Below are positions 1 to 5,240 of a stretch of DNA of 6,673 nucleotides, piece by piece. How positions within the stretch are numbered: the first letter of the stretch is position 1; every line of letters begins with the position of its first letter. The position numbers were made by a program, and so were the translations under genes. The DNA lies in assembly GCA_910586745.1 (NCBI GenBank), contig CAJUJZ010000120.1, positions 1 through 6,673 of the forward strand, in the 5' to 3' direction. Under the pieces are notes generated by a model. That model had not been told where the DNA came from, ran no database searches, and saw only the letters and a list, made by a program, of their open reading frames with translations. Origin of the DNA: an uncultured Mucispirillum sp. (lineage in GTDB: Bacteria > Chrysiogenota > Deferribacteres > Deferribacterales > Mucispirillaceae).

Positions 1-90
1 GATGGAGAGTGGACATCTGAAAAAGCAAAAGAACACCAAAAAGAAATGTTTGAAACATTAGCAAAAGAAATAAATGGAAAAAATAAGTAA
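1..90 (+). CDS. 3' end of an unrecognised gene (C-terminal 29 residues)
   Basis: Frame 1 is open from the window edge and ends at TAA 88-90, giving 29 residues that begin DGEWTSEKAKEHQK and end EINGKNK. The peptide is highly charged, lysine- and glutamate-rich, and would form an amphipathic helix; no cysteine or membrane segment is visible. It does not resemble the C-terminus of ribosomal protein L15 (rplO), the usual gene before secY, nor of L30. I cannot name the family. The composition looks like real coding sequence and the stop is followed at once by AT-rich non-coding DNA, so a genuine gene end is likely. The start and most of the gene lie outside the window. Confidence 0.55.
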   Translation, partial: DGEWTSEKAKEHQKEMFETLAKEINGKNK

Positions 91-110
91 TATTTAAAAA
101 TTTTTCTATT

Positions 111-131
111 ATGCGAAGTCTTTTGTCGCAT
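111..131. repeat. Inverted repeat, small hairpin in the spacer
   Basis: ATGCGA (111-116) pairs with TCGCAT (126-131) around a 9-base loop. It lies 20 bases after the upstream stop codon. No run of T follows on either strand, so it is not a typical intrinsic terminator. It may be a weak or RNA-processing hairpin, or chance. Confidence 0.35.
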
Positions 132-138
132 TAAAAAA

Positions 139-144
139 TATAAT
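139..144 (+). promoter_or_regulatory. Possible -10 element for the zinc-knuckle gene
   Basis: TATAAT at 139-144 is a perfect -10 hexamer. No good -35 lies at the normal distance; the best TTG-containing hexamer (TTGTCG, 123-128) is only 10 bases away. Transcription from here would begin near 151, just where the inverted repeat 152-170 starts. A second TATAAT lies inside that repeat (160-165). In DNA this AT-rich such hexamers arise by chance, so this is tentative. Confidence 0.3.
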
Positions 145-151
145 ATTAAAA

Positions 152-170
152 ACCAAATATATAATTTGGT
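152..170. repeat. Perfect 7-bp inverted repeat upstream of the zinc-knuckle gene
   Basis: ACCAAAT (152-158) and ATTTGGT (164-170) are exact reverse complements around a 5-base spacer, centred about 36 bases before the start codon. The spacer overlaps a TATAAT at 160-165. It could be a protein-binding operator over the promoter or a short hairpin at the 5' end of the mRNA. The sequence alone does not decide. Confidence 0.5.
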
Positions 171-196
171 AAAAATAAATTTTATGAGGTGAAATT

Positions 197-424
197 ATGG
201 CATTTTATTGCAAATATTGTGGTGAAGAATATAGTGATTTAAGCCGTTTGCTAAATTATTCCTGTAGTAGAAACCCTAATGGCAATTACCATCAACCTTA
301 TGAAGGTTGTCATGCTAACCCATTTTACTGCAAATATTGTGGTGAAGAGTATAGTGATTTAAGTCGTTTGCTAAATTATTCCTGTAGCAGAAACCCTAAT
401 GGTAATTACCACGAACCATTATAA
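197..424 (+). CDS. Small tandem-repeat Cys3His zinc-knuckle-like protein
   Basis: This 75-residue protein consists of two identical 30-residue units (residues 3-32 and 43-72) joined by a 10-residue linker. Each unit has CxxC, a third cysteine 15 residues later and a histidine 9 residues after that: C5, C8, C23, H32 and C45, C48, C63, H72. This spacing suits one zinc ion per unit, a CCCH knuckle; zinc binding is inferred. From memory, similar CKYCG...C..PNG..H repeats occur in short uncharacterised proteins of host-associated bacteria; no search was made and function is unknown. The start is supported by GAGGTG at 186-191, five bases before ATG. No signal peptide or membrane segment is visible, so it is probably cytosolic. 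It sits alone between an unrecognised gene and secY, closed by its own strong terminator. The linker adds a further cysteine and histidine (C38, H39). Confidence 0.85.
   Translation: MAFYCKYCGEEYSDLSRLLNYSCSRNPNGNYHQPYEGCHANPFYCKYCGEEYSDLSRLLNYSCSRNPNGNYHEPL
201..417 (+). repeat. Intragenic tandem duplication, 120-base period, two copies
   Basis: Bases 201-297 align without gaps to 321-417, offset by 120. Within the 30 codons 203-292 and 323-412 there are six differences, at 208, 229, 244, 268, 283 and 292 against 328, 349, 364, 388, 403 and 412. All are third-position synonymous transitions. One further difference (293 against 413) changes Gln to Glu just outside the conserved unit. About 23 bases between the copies are unrelated to them. 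Confidence 0.95.
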
Positions 425-451
425 AATTACATAAGAAGTAAATTTTTAAAA

Positions 452-495
452 GCTCTATGCAGTATATGCAATACTGTATAGAGCCATTTTTTTTT
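452..495 (+). terminator. Strong intrinsic terminator after the zinc-knuckle gene
   Basis: A 14-bp stem (452-465 with 471-484, one G-U pair at 459/477) closes a 5-base loop. It is followed, after two bases, by nine T residues (487-495), and A-rich sequence precedes it. This is a textbook Rho-independent terminator 27 bases after the stop codon. It should separate transcription of the small gene from secY. Confidence 0.93.
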
Positions 496-514
496 ACAGA
501 TTTCAATATTTTAT

Positions 515-543
515 TTGCAAAATCTTTTTATATATGGTATCAA
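515..543 (+). promoter_or_regulatory. Candidate promoter for the secY operon
   Basis: TTGCAA (515-520) and TATCAA (538-543) are 17 bases apart, and a TG at 535-536 gives an extended -10. Each hexamer matches the sigma-70 consensus at four of six positions. A promoter is expected here because the strong terminator just upstream would block read-through into secY. An alternative -10, TATAGT at 551-556, lacks a good -35. The predicted start near 550 leaves a leader of about 35 bases. Confidence 0.45.
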
Positions 544-584
544 ATTTCTTTATAGTGTATTTTATTAATTAAAAGGCGGACAAA

Positions 585-1901
585 ATGTTTAAGAAAATTG
601 AGGAAATATTTTCTATTCCAGAATTAAGAAAGCGTATTTTAATGACCTTAATGCTTTTAGCAGTGTTTCGTATAGGTGCACATGTGCCTACTCCCGGTGT
701 TAATGGTCATGCATTATCTCAATTTTTTCAGAATGCAGGTAACAGTTTACTAGGTTTCTTTGATATGTTTACAGGTGGTGCATTAGAAAAACTTACAGTT
801 TTTGCAATGGGTGTTATGCCTTACATTTCTGCATCAATCATTATGGAACTTTTAGCTGTTGTTATTCCTACTCTTGCTGAGCTTAAAAAAAGAGGCAGTG
901 AGGGTAGAGCGAAAATAACAAAATATACAAGATATTTAACTGTTGTTGTTGCAGTTATTCAAGGGCTTGCAATATCAATAGGTATTGAAAATATGAGAGC
1001 ACCAGATGGCTCACCAATTGTTTTTATGGACGGCTGGCAGTTTAGATTTATTGCTACATTGACTCTTACAACAGGCACTATGTTTTTAGTATGGCTTGGT
1101 GAGAAAATAACTTCTTACGGTGTTGGTAATGGTATGTCATTAATCATTATGGCGGGTATTATATCAGCATTTCCTGGTGCAGTTATAAACACTTATTCAT
1201 TAATGGAAACTGGCACAGTTCAAATTATTCCATTAATTATAGCTGTTGCGATTATGGTTGGTGCTTTTATAGCTATTGTATTTATGGAAACTTCTCAAAG
1301 AAGACTGCCTATTCAGTATGTTCGTAAAGGAAATGCTGGCGGCACTGTTAATGCAGGCAATTCATATTTGCCATTAAGGCTAAACCCTGCAGGTGTTATT
1401 CCTATAATCTTTGCTTCTACATTAATCACACTTCCTGCTACACTTGCAACATTTATGCCGCAGGACCCGCTGGTGCAAAAAATTAACTTTTTCTTTTCCC
1501 CAGAATATCCAGTATATTATGTGTTAGAATTAACTTTAATTATATTCTTTACATATTTTTATACATCAATTATCTTCAATCCAACAGATATTGCAGATAA
1601 TATTAATAAATCAGGTGGTGTAATGCCTGGCAAACGCCCTGGTATTGAAACAGCTAACTATATAGACTATGTGCTTACACGCCTTACATTTGTAGGTGCA
1701 ATATATTTAGCAATAGTTTCTGTTATGCCACAATTATTTATTAGAGCATTTGGGCTGCCATTCTATTTTGGTGGAACAAGTCTTTTAATTGTAGTGGGAG
1801 TTGGTCTTGATGTTATTCAAAAGATAGAATCTCACTTACTTACTCATAACTATGACGGCTTTCTTAAAAAAGGCCGCATTAGAGGGAGAAATTGGTCATG
1901 A
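585..1901 (+). CDS. secY: Protein translocase subunit SecY
   Basis: SecY is the channel of the Sec translocon in the inner membrane; with SecE and SecG it passes or inserts unfolded proteins driven by SecA or the ribosome. The 438-residue length is normal. Ten hydrophobic segments can be placed at roughly 19-36, 71-98, 117-134, 153-172, 183-200, 212-233, 267-290, 310-331, 364-386 and 395-413, with a plug region near 55-70. Family signatures include YISASIIMELL (80-90), GNGMSLIIMAGI (181-192), the basic SQRRLPIQYVRKG loop (237-249) and GKRPG (349-353), whose Arg351 matches the conserved SecA-interacting arginine (E. coli Arg357). The C-terminal KKGRIRGR (428-435) is also typical. ATG 585 follows a modest Shine-Dalgarno sequence (AAGGCGGA, 573-580). 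The stop overlaps the start of adk. The usual upstream neighbour rplO is missing. Confidence 0.98.
   Translation: MFKKIEEIFSIPELRKRILMTLMLLAVFRIGAHVPTPGVNGHALSQFFQNAGNSLLGFFDMFTGGALEKLTVFAMGVMPYISASIIMELLAVVIPTLAELKKRGSEGRAKITKYTRYLTVVVAVIQGLAISIGIENMRAPDGSPIVFMDGWQFRFIATLTLTTGTMFLVWLGEKITSYGVGNGMSLIIMAGIISAFPGAVINTYSLMETGTVQIIPLIIAVAIMVGAFIAIVFMETSQRRLPIQYVRKGNAGGTVNAGNSYLPLRLNPAGVIPIIFASTLITLPATLATFMPQDPLVQKINFFFSPEYPVYYVLELTLIIFFTYFYTSIIFNPTDIADNINKSGGVMPGKRPGIETANYIDYVLTRLTFVGAIYLAIVSVMPQLFIRAFGLPFYFGGTSLLIVVGVGLDVIQKIESHLLTHNYDGFLKKGRIRGRNWS
1881..1888 (+). promoter_or_regulatory. Ribosome binding site that fixes the adk start
   Basis: AGAGGGAG at 1881-1888, inside the end of secY, lies nine bases before ATG 1898 but only three before an in-frame TTG at 1892. 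The spacing favours ATG 1898, which also gives the usual MKNIVFLGAPGAGKG start. Confidence 0.75.
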
Positions 1902-2545
1902 AAAACATTGTATTTTTAGGTGCACCTGGTGCAGGCAAAGGAACACAGTCTGAGTATATTATTAAAAAGTATGGTATAATACAAATCTCTACTGGTGATA
2001 TGTTAAGAGCAGCCGTTAAAGCAGGCTCACCACTTGGAAAAGTTGCAAAAGAGTTTATGGATAATGGTAAACTTGTAACTGACGAAATCATTATAGGCTT
2101 AATGAAAGAAAGACTTGCTCAGCCTGACTGTAAAAATGGCTTTATTTTAGACGGCTTTCCAAGAACATTAGCTCAGGCAAAAAGCTTAGATATTATGCTT
2201 CAAGAAGATATGAAAACAGAAATTACTCATATTATAAGCCTTGAAGTGCCTGATGAATATATTGTAGAAAGAATTACTGGCAGAAGAACAAGTCCTGTTA
2301 CTGGTAAAATATACCATGTTAAATATAATCCACCTGCTGTTGAAGGAATGGCAGAAGATGGTAAAACACCGCTTATACAAAGAGATGATGATAAAGAAGA
2401 AACTGTTAAAAAACGCTTAGAAGTTTTTCATGAACAGGCTGATGCTTTAAAATCATACTATAAATCAACTGGTAAATTATTTATAGTTGACGGCACAAAA
2501 GCACCTGATACAGTATTTGCTGAAATAGAGGAAATACTTAAATAA
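1898..2545 (+). CDS. adk: Adenylate kinase
   Basis: Adenylate kinase converts ATP and AMP to two ADP in the cytosol and keeps adenine nucleotides in balance. From ATG 1898 the protein has 215 residues, the usual length of the long bacterial form. It carries the P-loop GAPGAGKGT (8-16), the AMP-binding STGDMLR (31-37) and LDGFPRT (84-90, with Arg89), and the lid (about 122-160) followed by QRDDDKEETVKKRL (161-174). The lid reads GRRTSPVTGKIYHVKYNPP and lacks the four zinc cysteines found in most Gram-positive enzymes, so it is the hydrogen-bonded E. coli type. The start codon overlaps the secY stop in ATGA (1898-1901), which suggests translational coupling. A TTG at 1892 would add two residues but is too close to the Shine-Dalgarno sequence. 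The stop overlaps the map start by one base. Confidence 0.97.
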   Translation: MKNIVFLGAPGAGKGTQSEYIIKKYGIIQISTGDMLRAAVKAGSPLGKVAKEFMDNGKLVTDEIIIGLMKERLAQPDCKNGFILDGFPRTLAQAKSLDIMLQEDMKTEITHIISLEVPDEYIVERITGRRTSPVTGKIYHVKYNPPAVEGMAEDGKTPLIQRDDDKEETVKKRLEVFHEQADALKSYYKSTGKLFIVDGTKAPDTVFAEIEEILK

Positions 2546-3303
2546 TGGTTGTTTTATACTCTAAAAATGAGATTGAAAAAATAAAAGAGACTTCTTTAAT
2601 TGTTAAAGAAGTCTTTAAACAGTTAAAAAAATACATTAAACCAGGAATTTCAACAAAAGATGTTGACAAACTGGTTGAAGATGTTATATACTCAATGTCC
2701 GCCATACCATCAAGTAAAGGTTATTATGGTTTTCCAGGCTCATGCTGCACATCAGTTAATAATGTAGTCGTGCATGGAATACCAGATGCTAAAACAATAC
2801 TGAAAGATGGCGACATTATAAGTGTCGATGTGGTTGCCAATAAAAACGGCTTTCACAGTGATGCTTGCAGAACATTCCCAGTTGGGAATATTAGTGCGGA
2901 AGCAGAGCGTCTTATAAAAGTCACAAAAGAGGCTTTCTTTAAAGGCGTAGAGTTCGCAAAAGTAGGAAACAGAATTTCTGATATTTCTCATGCTGTTCAA
3001 ACCCATGTAGAAGCGGCTGGCTTTGGTGTTGTTAGAGAATACCAAGGACATGGAGTTGGAAGAAGCATGCATGAAGAACCATCTATTCCAAACTATGGCA
3101 GACCAAACCGTGGTTTTAGATTAAAGCCTGGTGCGGTATTGGCAATTGAGCCAATGGTTACTTATGGTGATTATTCCATTAAAGTGTTAGCAGATAAATG
3201 GACAGCAGTTACTGTAGATAACTCTATTGCGGCTCACTATGAGAATACAGTGGTAGTTACAAGTGACGAACCGCTTATTCTTACAATTGAAGATGAAGCC
3301 TAA
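2545..3303 (+). CDS. map: Methionine aminopeptidase, type I
   Basis: This cytosolic metalloenzyme removes the initiator methionine from new proteins when the second residue is small. The protein has 252 residues, slightly under the E. coli enzyme, and no insertion of the type II kind. All metal ligands of the pita-bread fold are present: D95 (SVDV), D106 (HSDACRT), H169 (QGHGVGR), E202 (IEPM) and E233 (HYENTV). The substrate-contacting H77 (VVHGIP) and H176 (MHEEP) are also there. No N-terminal SH3-binding or zinc extension is seen. ATG 2545 overlaps the adk stop as TAATG, with a purine-rich GAGGA at 2528-2532, rather distant, so coupling to adk translation is likely. The acidic C-terminal tail (TIEDEA) is unremarkable. 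A 43-base spacer separates it from infA. Confidence 0.97.
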   Translation: MVVLYSKNEIEKIKETSLIVKEVFKQLKKYIKPGISTKDVDKLVEDVIYSMSAIPSSKGYYGFPGSCCTSVNNVVVHGIPDAKTILKDGDIISVDVVANKNGFHSDACRTFPVGNISAEAERLIKVTKEAFFKGVEFAKVGNRISDISHAVQTHVEAAGFGVVREYQGHGVGRSMHEEPSIPNYGRPNRGFRLKPGAVLAIEPMVTYGDYSIKVLADKWTAVTVDNSIAAHYENTVVVTSDEPLILTIEDEA

Positions 3304-3346
3304 AAATTTTGGTTTCACAACGCAGTGTTGAGGAGAAGAGAACACA

Positions 3347-3568
3347 ATGAGTAAAAAAGATGACGTTATTGAGACATCAGGCATAGTAGCAGAGGCACTG
3401 CCAAATGCTCAGTTTAAAGTTACTCTTGAAAATCAACATACCATCCTTGCCCATTTATCAGGCAAGATGAGAATGAACTTCATCAGAATTTTACCGGGTG
3501 ATAAAGTAACTGTTGAACTTTCACCTTATGATTTGACGAAGGGCAGAATAACATATCGGCAGAAATAA
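3347..3568 (+). CDS. infA: Translation initiation factor IF-1
   Basis: IF-1 binds the A site of the 30S subunit during initiation and aids IF-2 and IF-3. The 73-residue protein is one longer than the common 72 and forms a single S1-type OB fold. Signatures are DVIETSGIVAEALPNAQFKV (6-25), HTILAHLSGKMRMNFIRILPG in residues 31-51, and the ending YDLTKGRITYR (61-71). The start follows GAGGAG at 3330-3335 at a rather long distance of 11 bases. It lies 43 bases after map and 13 bases before rpmJ, as in many genomes where infA and rpmJ are paired between map and rpsM. Confidence 0.97.
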   Translation: MSKKDDVIETSGIVAEALPNAQFKVTLENQHTILAHLSGKMRMNFIRILPGDKVTVELSPYDLTKGRITYRQK

Positions 3569-3581
3569 ACGGAGCAGACAA

Positions 3582-3695
3582 ATGAAAGTAAGAGCTAGCG
3601 TTAAACCGATTTGCAGCAAATGCAAGATTGTGAAAAGGAAAGGGGTAATCAGAATAATCTGTGAAAATCCCCGCCACAAACAGAGACAAGGCTAA
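3582..3695 (+). CDS. rpmJ: Ribosomal protein L36 (zinc-binding form)
   Basis: The 37-residue protein MKVRASVKPICSKCKIVKRK... is the normal length of bL36, a late-assembling 50S protein. It keeps the CCCH zinc set C11, C14, C27 and H32, so this is the C-plus form; many genomes also carry a cysteine-free paralogue used when zinc is scarce. ATG 3582 is preceded by GGAG at 3571-3574 with a seven-base gap. The stop TAA 3693-3695 overlaps the Shine-Dalgarno sequence of rpsM. It is easily missed because of its size, but the full-length match to the family is clear. Confidence 0.97.
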   Translation: MKVRASVKPICSKCKIVKRKGVIRIICENPRHKQRQG

Positions 3696-3700
3696 GGAGG
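3694..3700 (+). promoter_or_regulatory. Ribosome binding site supporting the GTG start of rpsM
   Basis: AAGGAGG at 3694-3700 is a consensus Shine-Dalgarno sequence six bases before GTG 3707. It overlaps the stop codon of rpmJ, so ribosomes finishing rpmJ are positioned to restart. Confidence 0.85.
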
Positions 3701-3706
3701 CGAATA

Positions 3707-4075
3707 GTGGCGCGAGTAGCCGGAGTTGATATTCCAAATAACAAGAAAGTAGAAATCGGTCTTACCTACATTTATGGAGTAGGTAGAAGAACAGCCCGCA
3801 AACTTATTGAAGAAACAGGTATTGATAGTAACAAAAGAGTGGCTGAATTAACAGAGCAGGAAATTTCCTCAATCAGAAAATTATTAGAGGAAAACTATAA
3901 GGTGGAAGGTGATTTACGCAAAGAAATCGGTCTTGCTATCAAGCGCCTTATGGAAATAAACTGTTACCGCGGCTGGAGACATAAAATGGGTCTTCCAGTT
4001 AGAGGACAAAAAACTCGTTCAAATGCAAGAACTCGTCGTGGTCTTGCTGGTAAACGCGGTATAAAAAGGAAGTAA
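3707..4075 (+). CDS. rpsM: Ribosomal protein S13
   Basis: S13 sits in the head of the 30S subunit and contacts the large subunit and P-site tRNA. The 122-residue length is usual. The start codon is GTG (3707), confirmed by the conserved MARVAGVDIP N-terminus and the consensus Shine-Dalgarno sequence. Residues 15-60 hold the helix-turn-helix part with IYGVGRRTARKL (22-33). YRGWRHKMGLPVRGQ (87-101) and the basic RTRRGLAGKRGIKRK tail (108-122) are family hallmarks for rRNA and tRNA contact. It lies 11 bases after rpmJ. Unusually, 112 bases separate it from rpsK. Confidence 0.98.
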   Translation: MARVAGVDIPNNKKVEIGLTYIYGVGRRTARKLIEETGIDSNKRVAELTEQEISSIRKLLEENYKVEGDLRKEIGLAIKRLMEINCYRGWRHKMGLPVRGQKTRSNARTRRGLAGKRGIKRK

Positions 4076-4187
4076 AACTTGATAGTTGTCTTATTATAAG
4101 ACACTGCGCAGATATTAGCTGGACTACCTGTTAAATGGTATTCATTAAAAAGTTAATAGTCTGTCATAATGCTACTTTGGAGGAACC
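4076..4187 (+). promoter_or_regulatory. Long structured gap between rpsM and rpsK, possible control region
   Basis: This junction is usually only a few to about thirty bases but here is 112. It contains a 7-bp hairpin TGTCTTA/TAAGACA (4087-4093 with 4097-4103), extendable to 4084-4105 with one bulge. There is also GACTA/TAGTC (4122-4126 with 4157-4161), whose left arm overlaps a competing pairing TACC/GGTA (4125-4128 with 4137-4140). An extended -10-like TGTCATAAT lies at 4162-4170 without a convincing -35. It may be a leader through which a ribosomal protein controls rpsK-rpsD, or an internal promoter; both are inference. No credible gene is present. Confidence 0.35.
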
Positions 4188-4574
4188 ATGGCAGGTCCTA
4201 GAAAATCAGGTAAAAAAGAAAAAAAGAGTGTACCAAAGGGTATAGCTCATATTAATTCTACATTCAACAACACACATGTTGCTTTTACTGATGTAAAAGG
4301 TAATGTAGTATGCTGGGCAACTGGCGGAACAGAAAATTTTAAAAACTCAAGGAAATCCACTCCTTTCGCTGCTCAACTTGCAGCTGAAAATGCAGCTAAA
4401 AAAGCTGTTGATTTTGGTATGAGAGAAGTTGAAGTTAGTGTTAAAGGTCCGGGTTCTGGCAGAGAAAGTGCAATTAGAGCAATTCAAGCAGCTGGAATCA
4501 AGATTACTGTTATTAGAGACATTACACCCGTTCCACATAACGGATGCCGTCCTATTAAGAAAAGAAGAGTTTAG
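4188..4574 (+). CDS. rpsK: Ribosomal protein S11
   Basis: S11 is part of the 30S platform near the mRNA exit and the E site. The 128-residue protein has the normal length. A basic N-terminal tail (1-17) is followed by the core GIAHINSTFNNTHVAFTD (18-35), the SRKSTPFAAQLAAENAAKKA helix region (54-73), the VKGPGSGRE loop (85-93) and the C-terminal ITPVPHNGCRPIKKRRV (112-128), all diagnostic. GGAGG at 4179-4183 lies four bases before ATG. It starts after the long gap following rpsM and ends 11 bases before rpsD. Confidence 0.98.
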   Translation: MAGPRKSGKKEKKSVPKGIAHINSTFNNTHVAFTDVKGNVVCWATGGTENFKNSRKSTPFAAQLAAENAAKKAVDFGMREVEVSVKGPGSGRESAIRAIQAAGIKITVIRDITPVPHNGCRPIKKRRV

Positions 4575-4580
4575 GAGAGG
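4573..4580 (+). promoter_or_regulatory. Ribosome binding site supporting the TTG start of rpsD
   Basis: AGGAGAGG (4573-4580) overlaps the rpsK stop codon and puts its AGGAG core eight bases before TTG 4586. No in-frame ATG or GTG lies nearby that would preserve the conserved MARYTG N-terminus. Confidence 0.8.
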
Positions 4581-4585
4581 ATACC

Positions 4586-5212
4586 TTGGCTAGATATACA
4601 GGTGCAAACTGCAAACTTTGCAGACGCGAAAATATGAAGCTTTTTCTTAAAGGCGAACGCTGTTACAAAGACAAATGTGCTTTTGAAAGAAAAGAATACG
4701 CACCAGGTCAACATGGCAAACTGCATAAAAAATTAAGCGACTATGGTGTTCAGCTTCGTGAAAAACAAAAAGCAAAAAGAATTTATGGCGTATTAGAATC
4801 TCAATTCCGCAGATATTTTGAGAAAGCGTCTTCTGTAGAAGGTATTACTGGTGAAGTATTACTTCAATTATTAGAACGCCGTCTTGACAATGTTGTTTAC
4901 AGAGCGGGTTTTGCTTCAAGCCGTAAAGAAGCTCGTCAAATGGTAAAACACGAACATTTTACTGTAAATGGCAAAAAAGTAAGTATTCCATCATTCTTAG
5001 TTAAACCTGGAATGGTAGTAGAAGTTAAAGAAAAAAGCAGAAACCATGCAAGAATAATTGAATCTCTTGATACTGCTGCAGGTAGAGGAATTCCAGAATG
5101 GATAACTCTCGATAAGCAAAACTTTAAAGCAGAAATTAATCGTCTGCCAGAAAGAACTGATATCGCTTACGATATTCAAGAATCGCTCATCGTAGAGCTC
5201 TACTCTAAATAA
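4586..5212 (+). CDS. rpsD: Ribosomal protein S4 (zinc-binding form)
   Basis: S4 binds 16S rRNA early in 30S assembly, and in E. coli and B. subtilis it also represses its own operon by binding mRNA. The 208-residue protein starts at TTG 4586, giving the conserved MARYTGANCKLCRREN. The N-terminal domain (1-95) has four cysteines, C9, C12, C26 and C31, a C-plus zinc site. APGQHG (39-44) is a family signature. The S4 RNA-binding domain spans about 98-157, including RLDNVVYRAGFASSRKEARQ within 99-118 and VNGKKV (127-132). The rare TTG start may keep expression low, but this is conjecture. It lies 11 bases after rpsK and 28 before rpoA. Confidence 0.97.
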   Translation: MARYTGANCKLCRRENMKLFLKGERCYKDKCAFERKEYAPGQHGKLHKKLSDYGVQLREKQKAKRIYGVLESQFRRYFEKASSVEGITGEVLLQLLERRLDNVVYRAGFASSRKEARQMVKHEHFTVNGKKVSIPSFLVKPGMVVEVKEKSRNHARIIESLDTAAGRGIPEWITLDKQNFKAEINRLPERTDIAYDIQESLIVELYSK

Positions 5213-5225
5213 CGCTTTTAAAGCG
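5213..5225 (+). repeat. Small hairpin just before the rpoA ribosome binding site
   Basis: CGCTT (5213-5217) and AAGCG (5221-5225) pair around a 3-base loop directly after the rpsD stop. The right arm ends at the first base of GGAGGA (5225-5230). It could tune rpoA translation, but at five pairs it may be chance. Confidence 0.35.
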
Positions 5226-5240
5226 GAGGATGCATTACCT

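Noticed and set aside
111..131. Hairpin as terminator of the upstream gene
   Set aside because: Six base pairs, a nine-base loop and no adjacent T tract on either strand. It is kept only as an inverted repeat.
201..417. Two near-identical copies 120 bases apart, as in a short CRISPR-like or mobile repeat
   Set aside because: The copies are about 97 bases, in frame, only two, and differ only at synonymous sites inside one open reading frame. This is a protein-level repeat.
551..556. TATAGT as the main -10 for secY
   Set aside because: No usable -35 lies 16-18 bases upstream; the 515-543 candidate has better overall architecture. It remains a possible secondary start.
1892..1897. TTG start for adk, two codons upstream
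   Set aside because: It lies only three bases after the Shine-Dalgarno sequence. ATG 1898 has correct spacing, overlaps the secY stop as ATGA and matches the family N-terminus.
1879..2091. Minus-strand open frame across the start of adk, and similar antisense frames within map, infA, rpsK, rpsD, rpoA and rplQ
   Set aside because: Each lies opposite a well-identified conserved gene, has low-complexity or unrecognisable translation, and lacks a convincing ribosome binding site.
4135..4245. 36-codon open frame starting in the rpsM-rpsK gap and running into rpsK out of frame
   Set aside because: No ribosome binding site precedes it, it overlaps a certain gene in another frame, and the peptide has no recognisable pattern.
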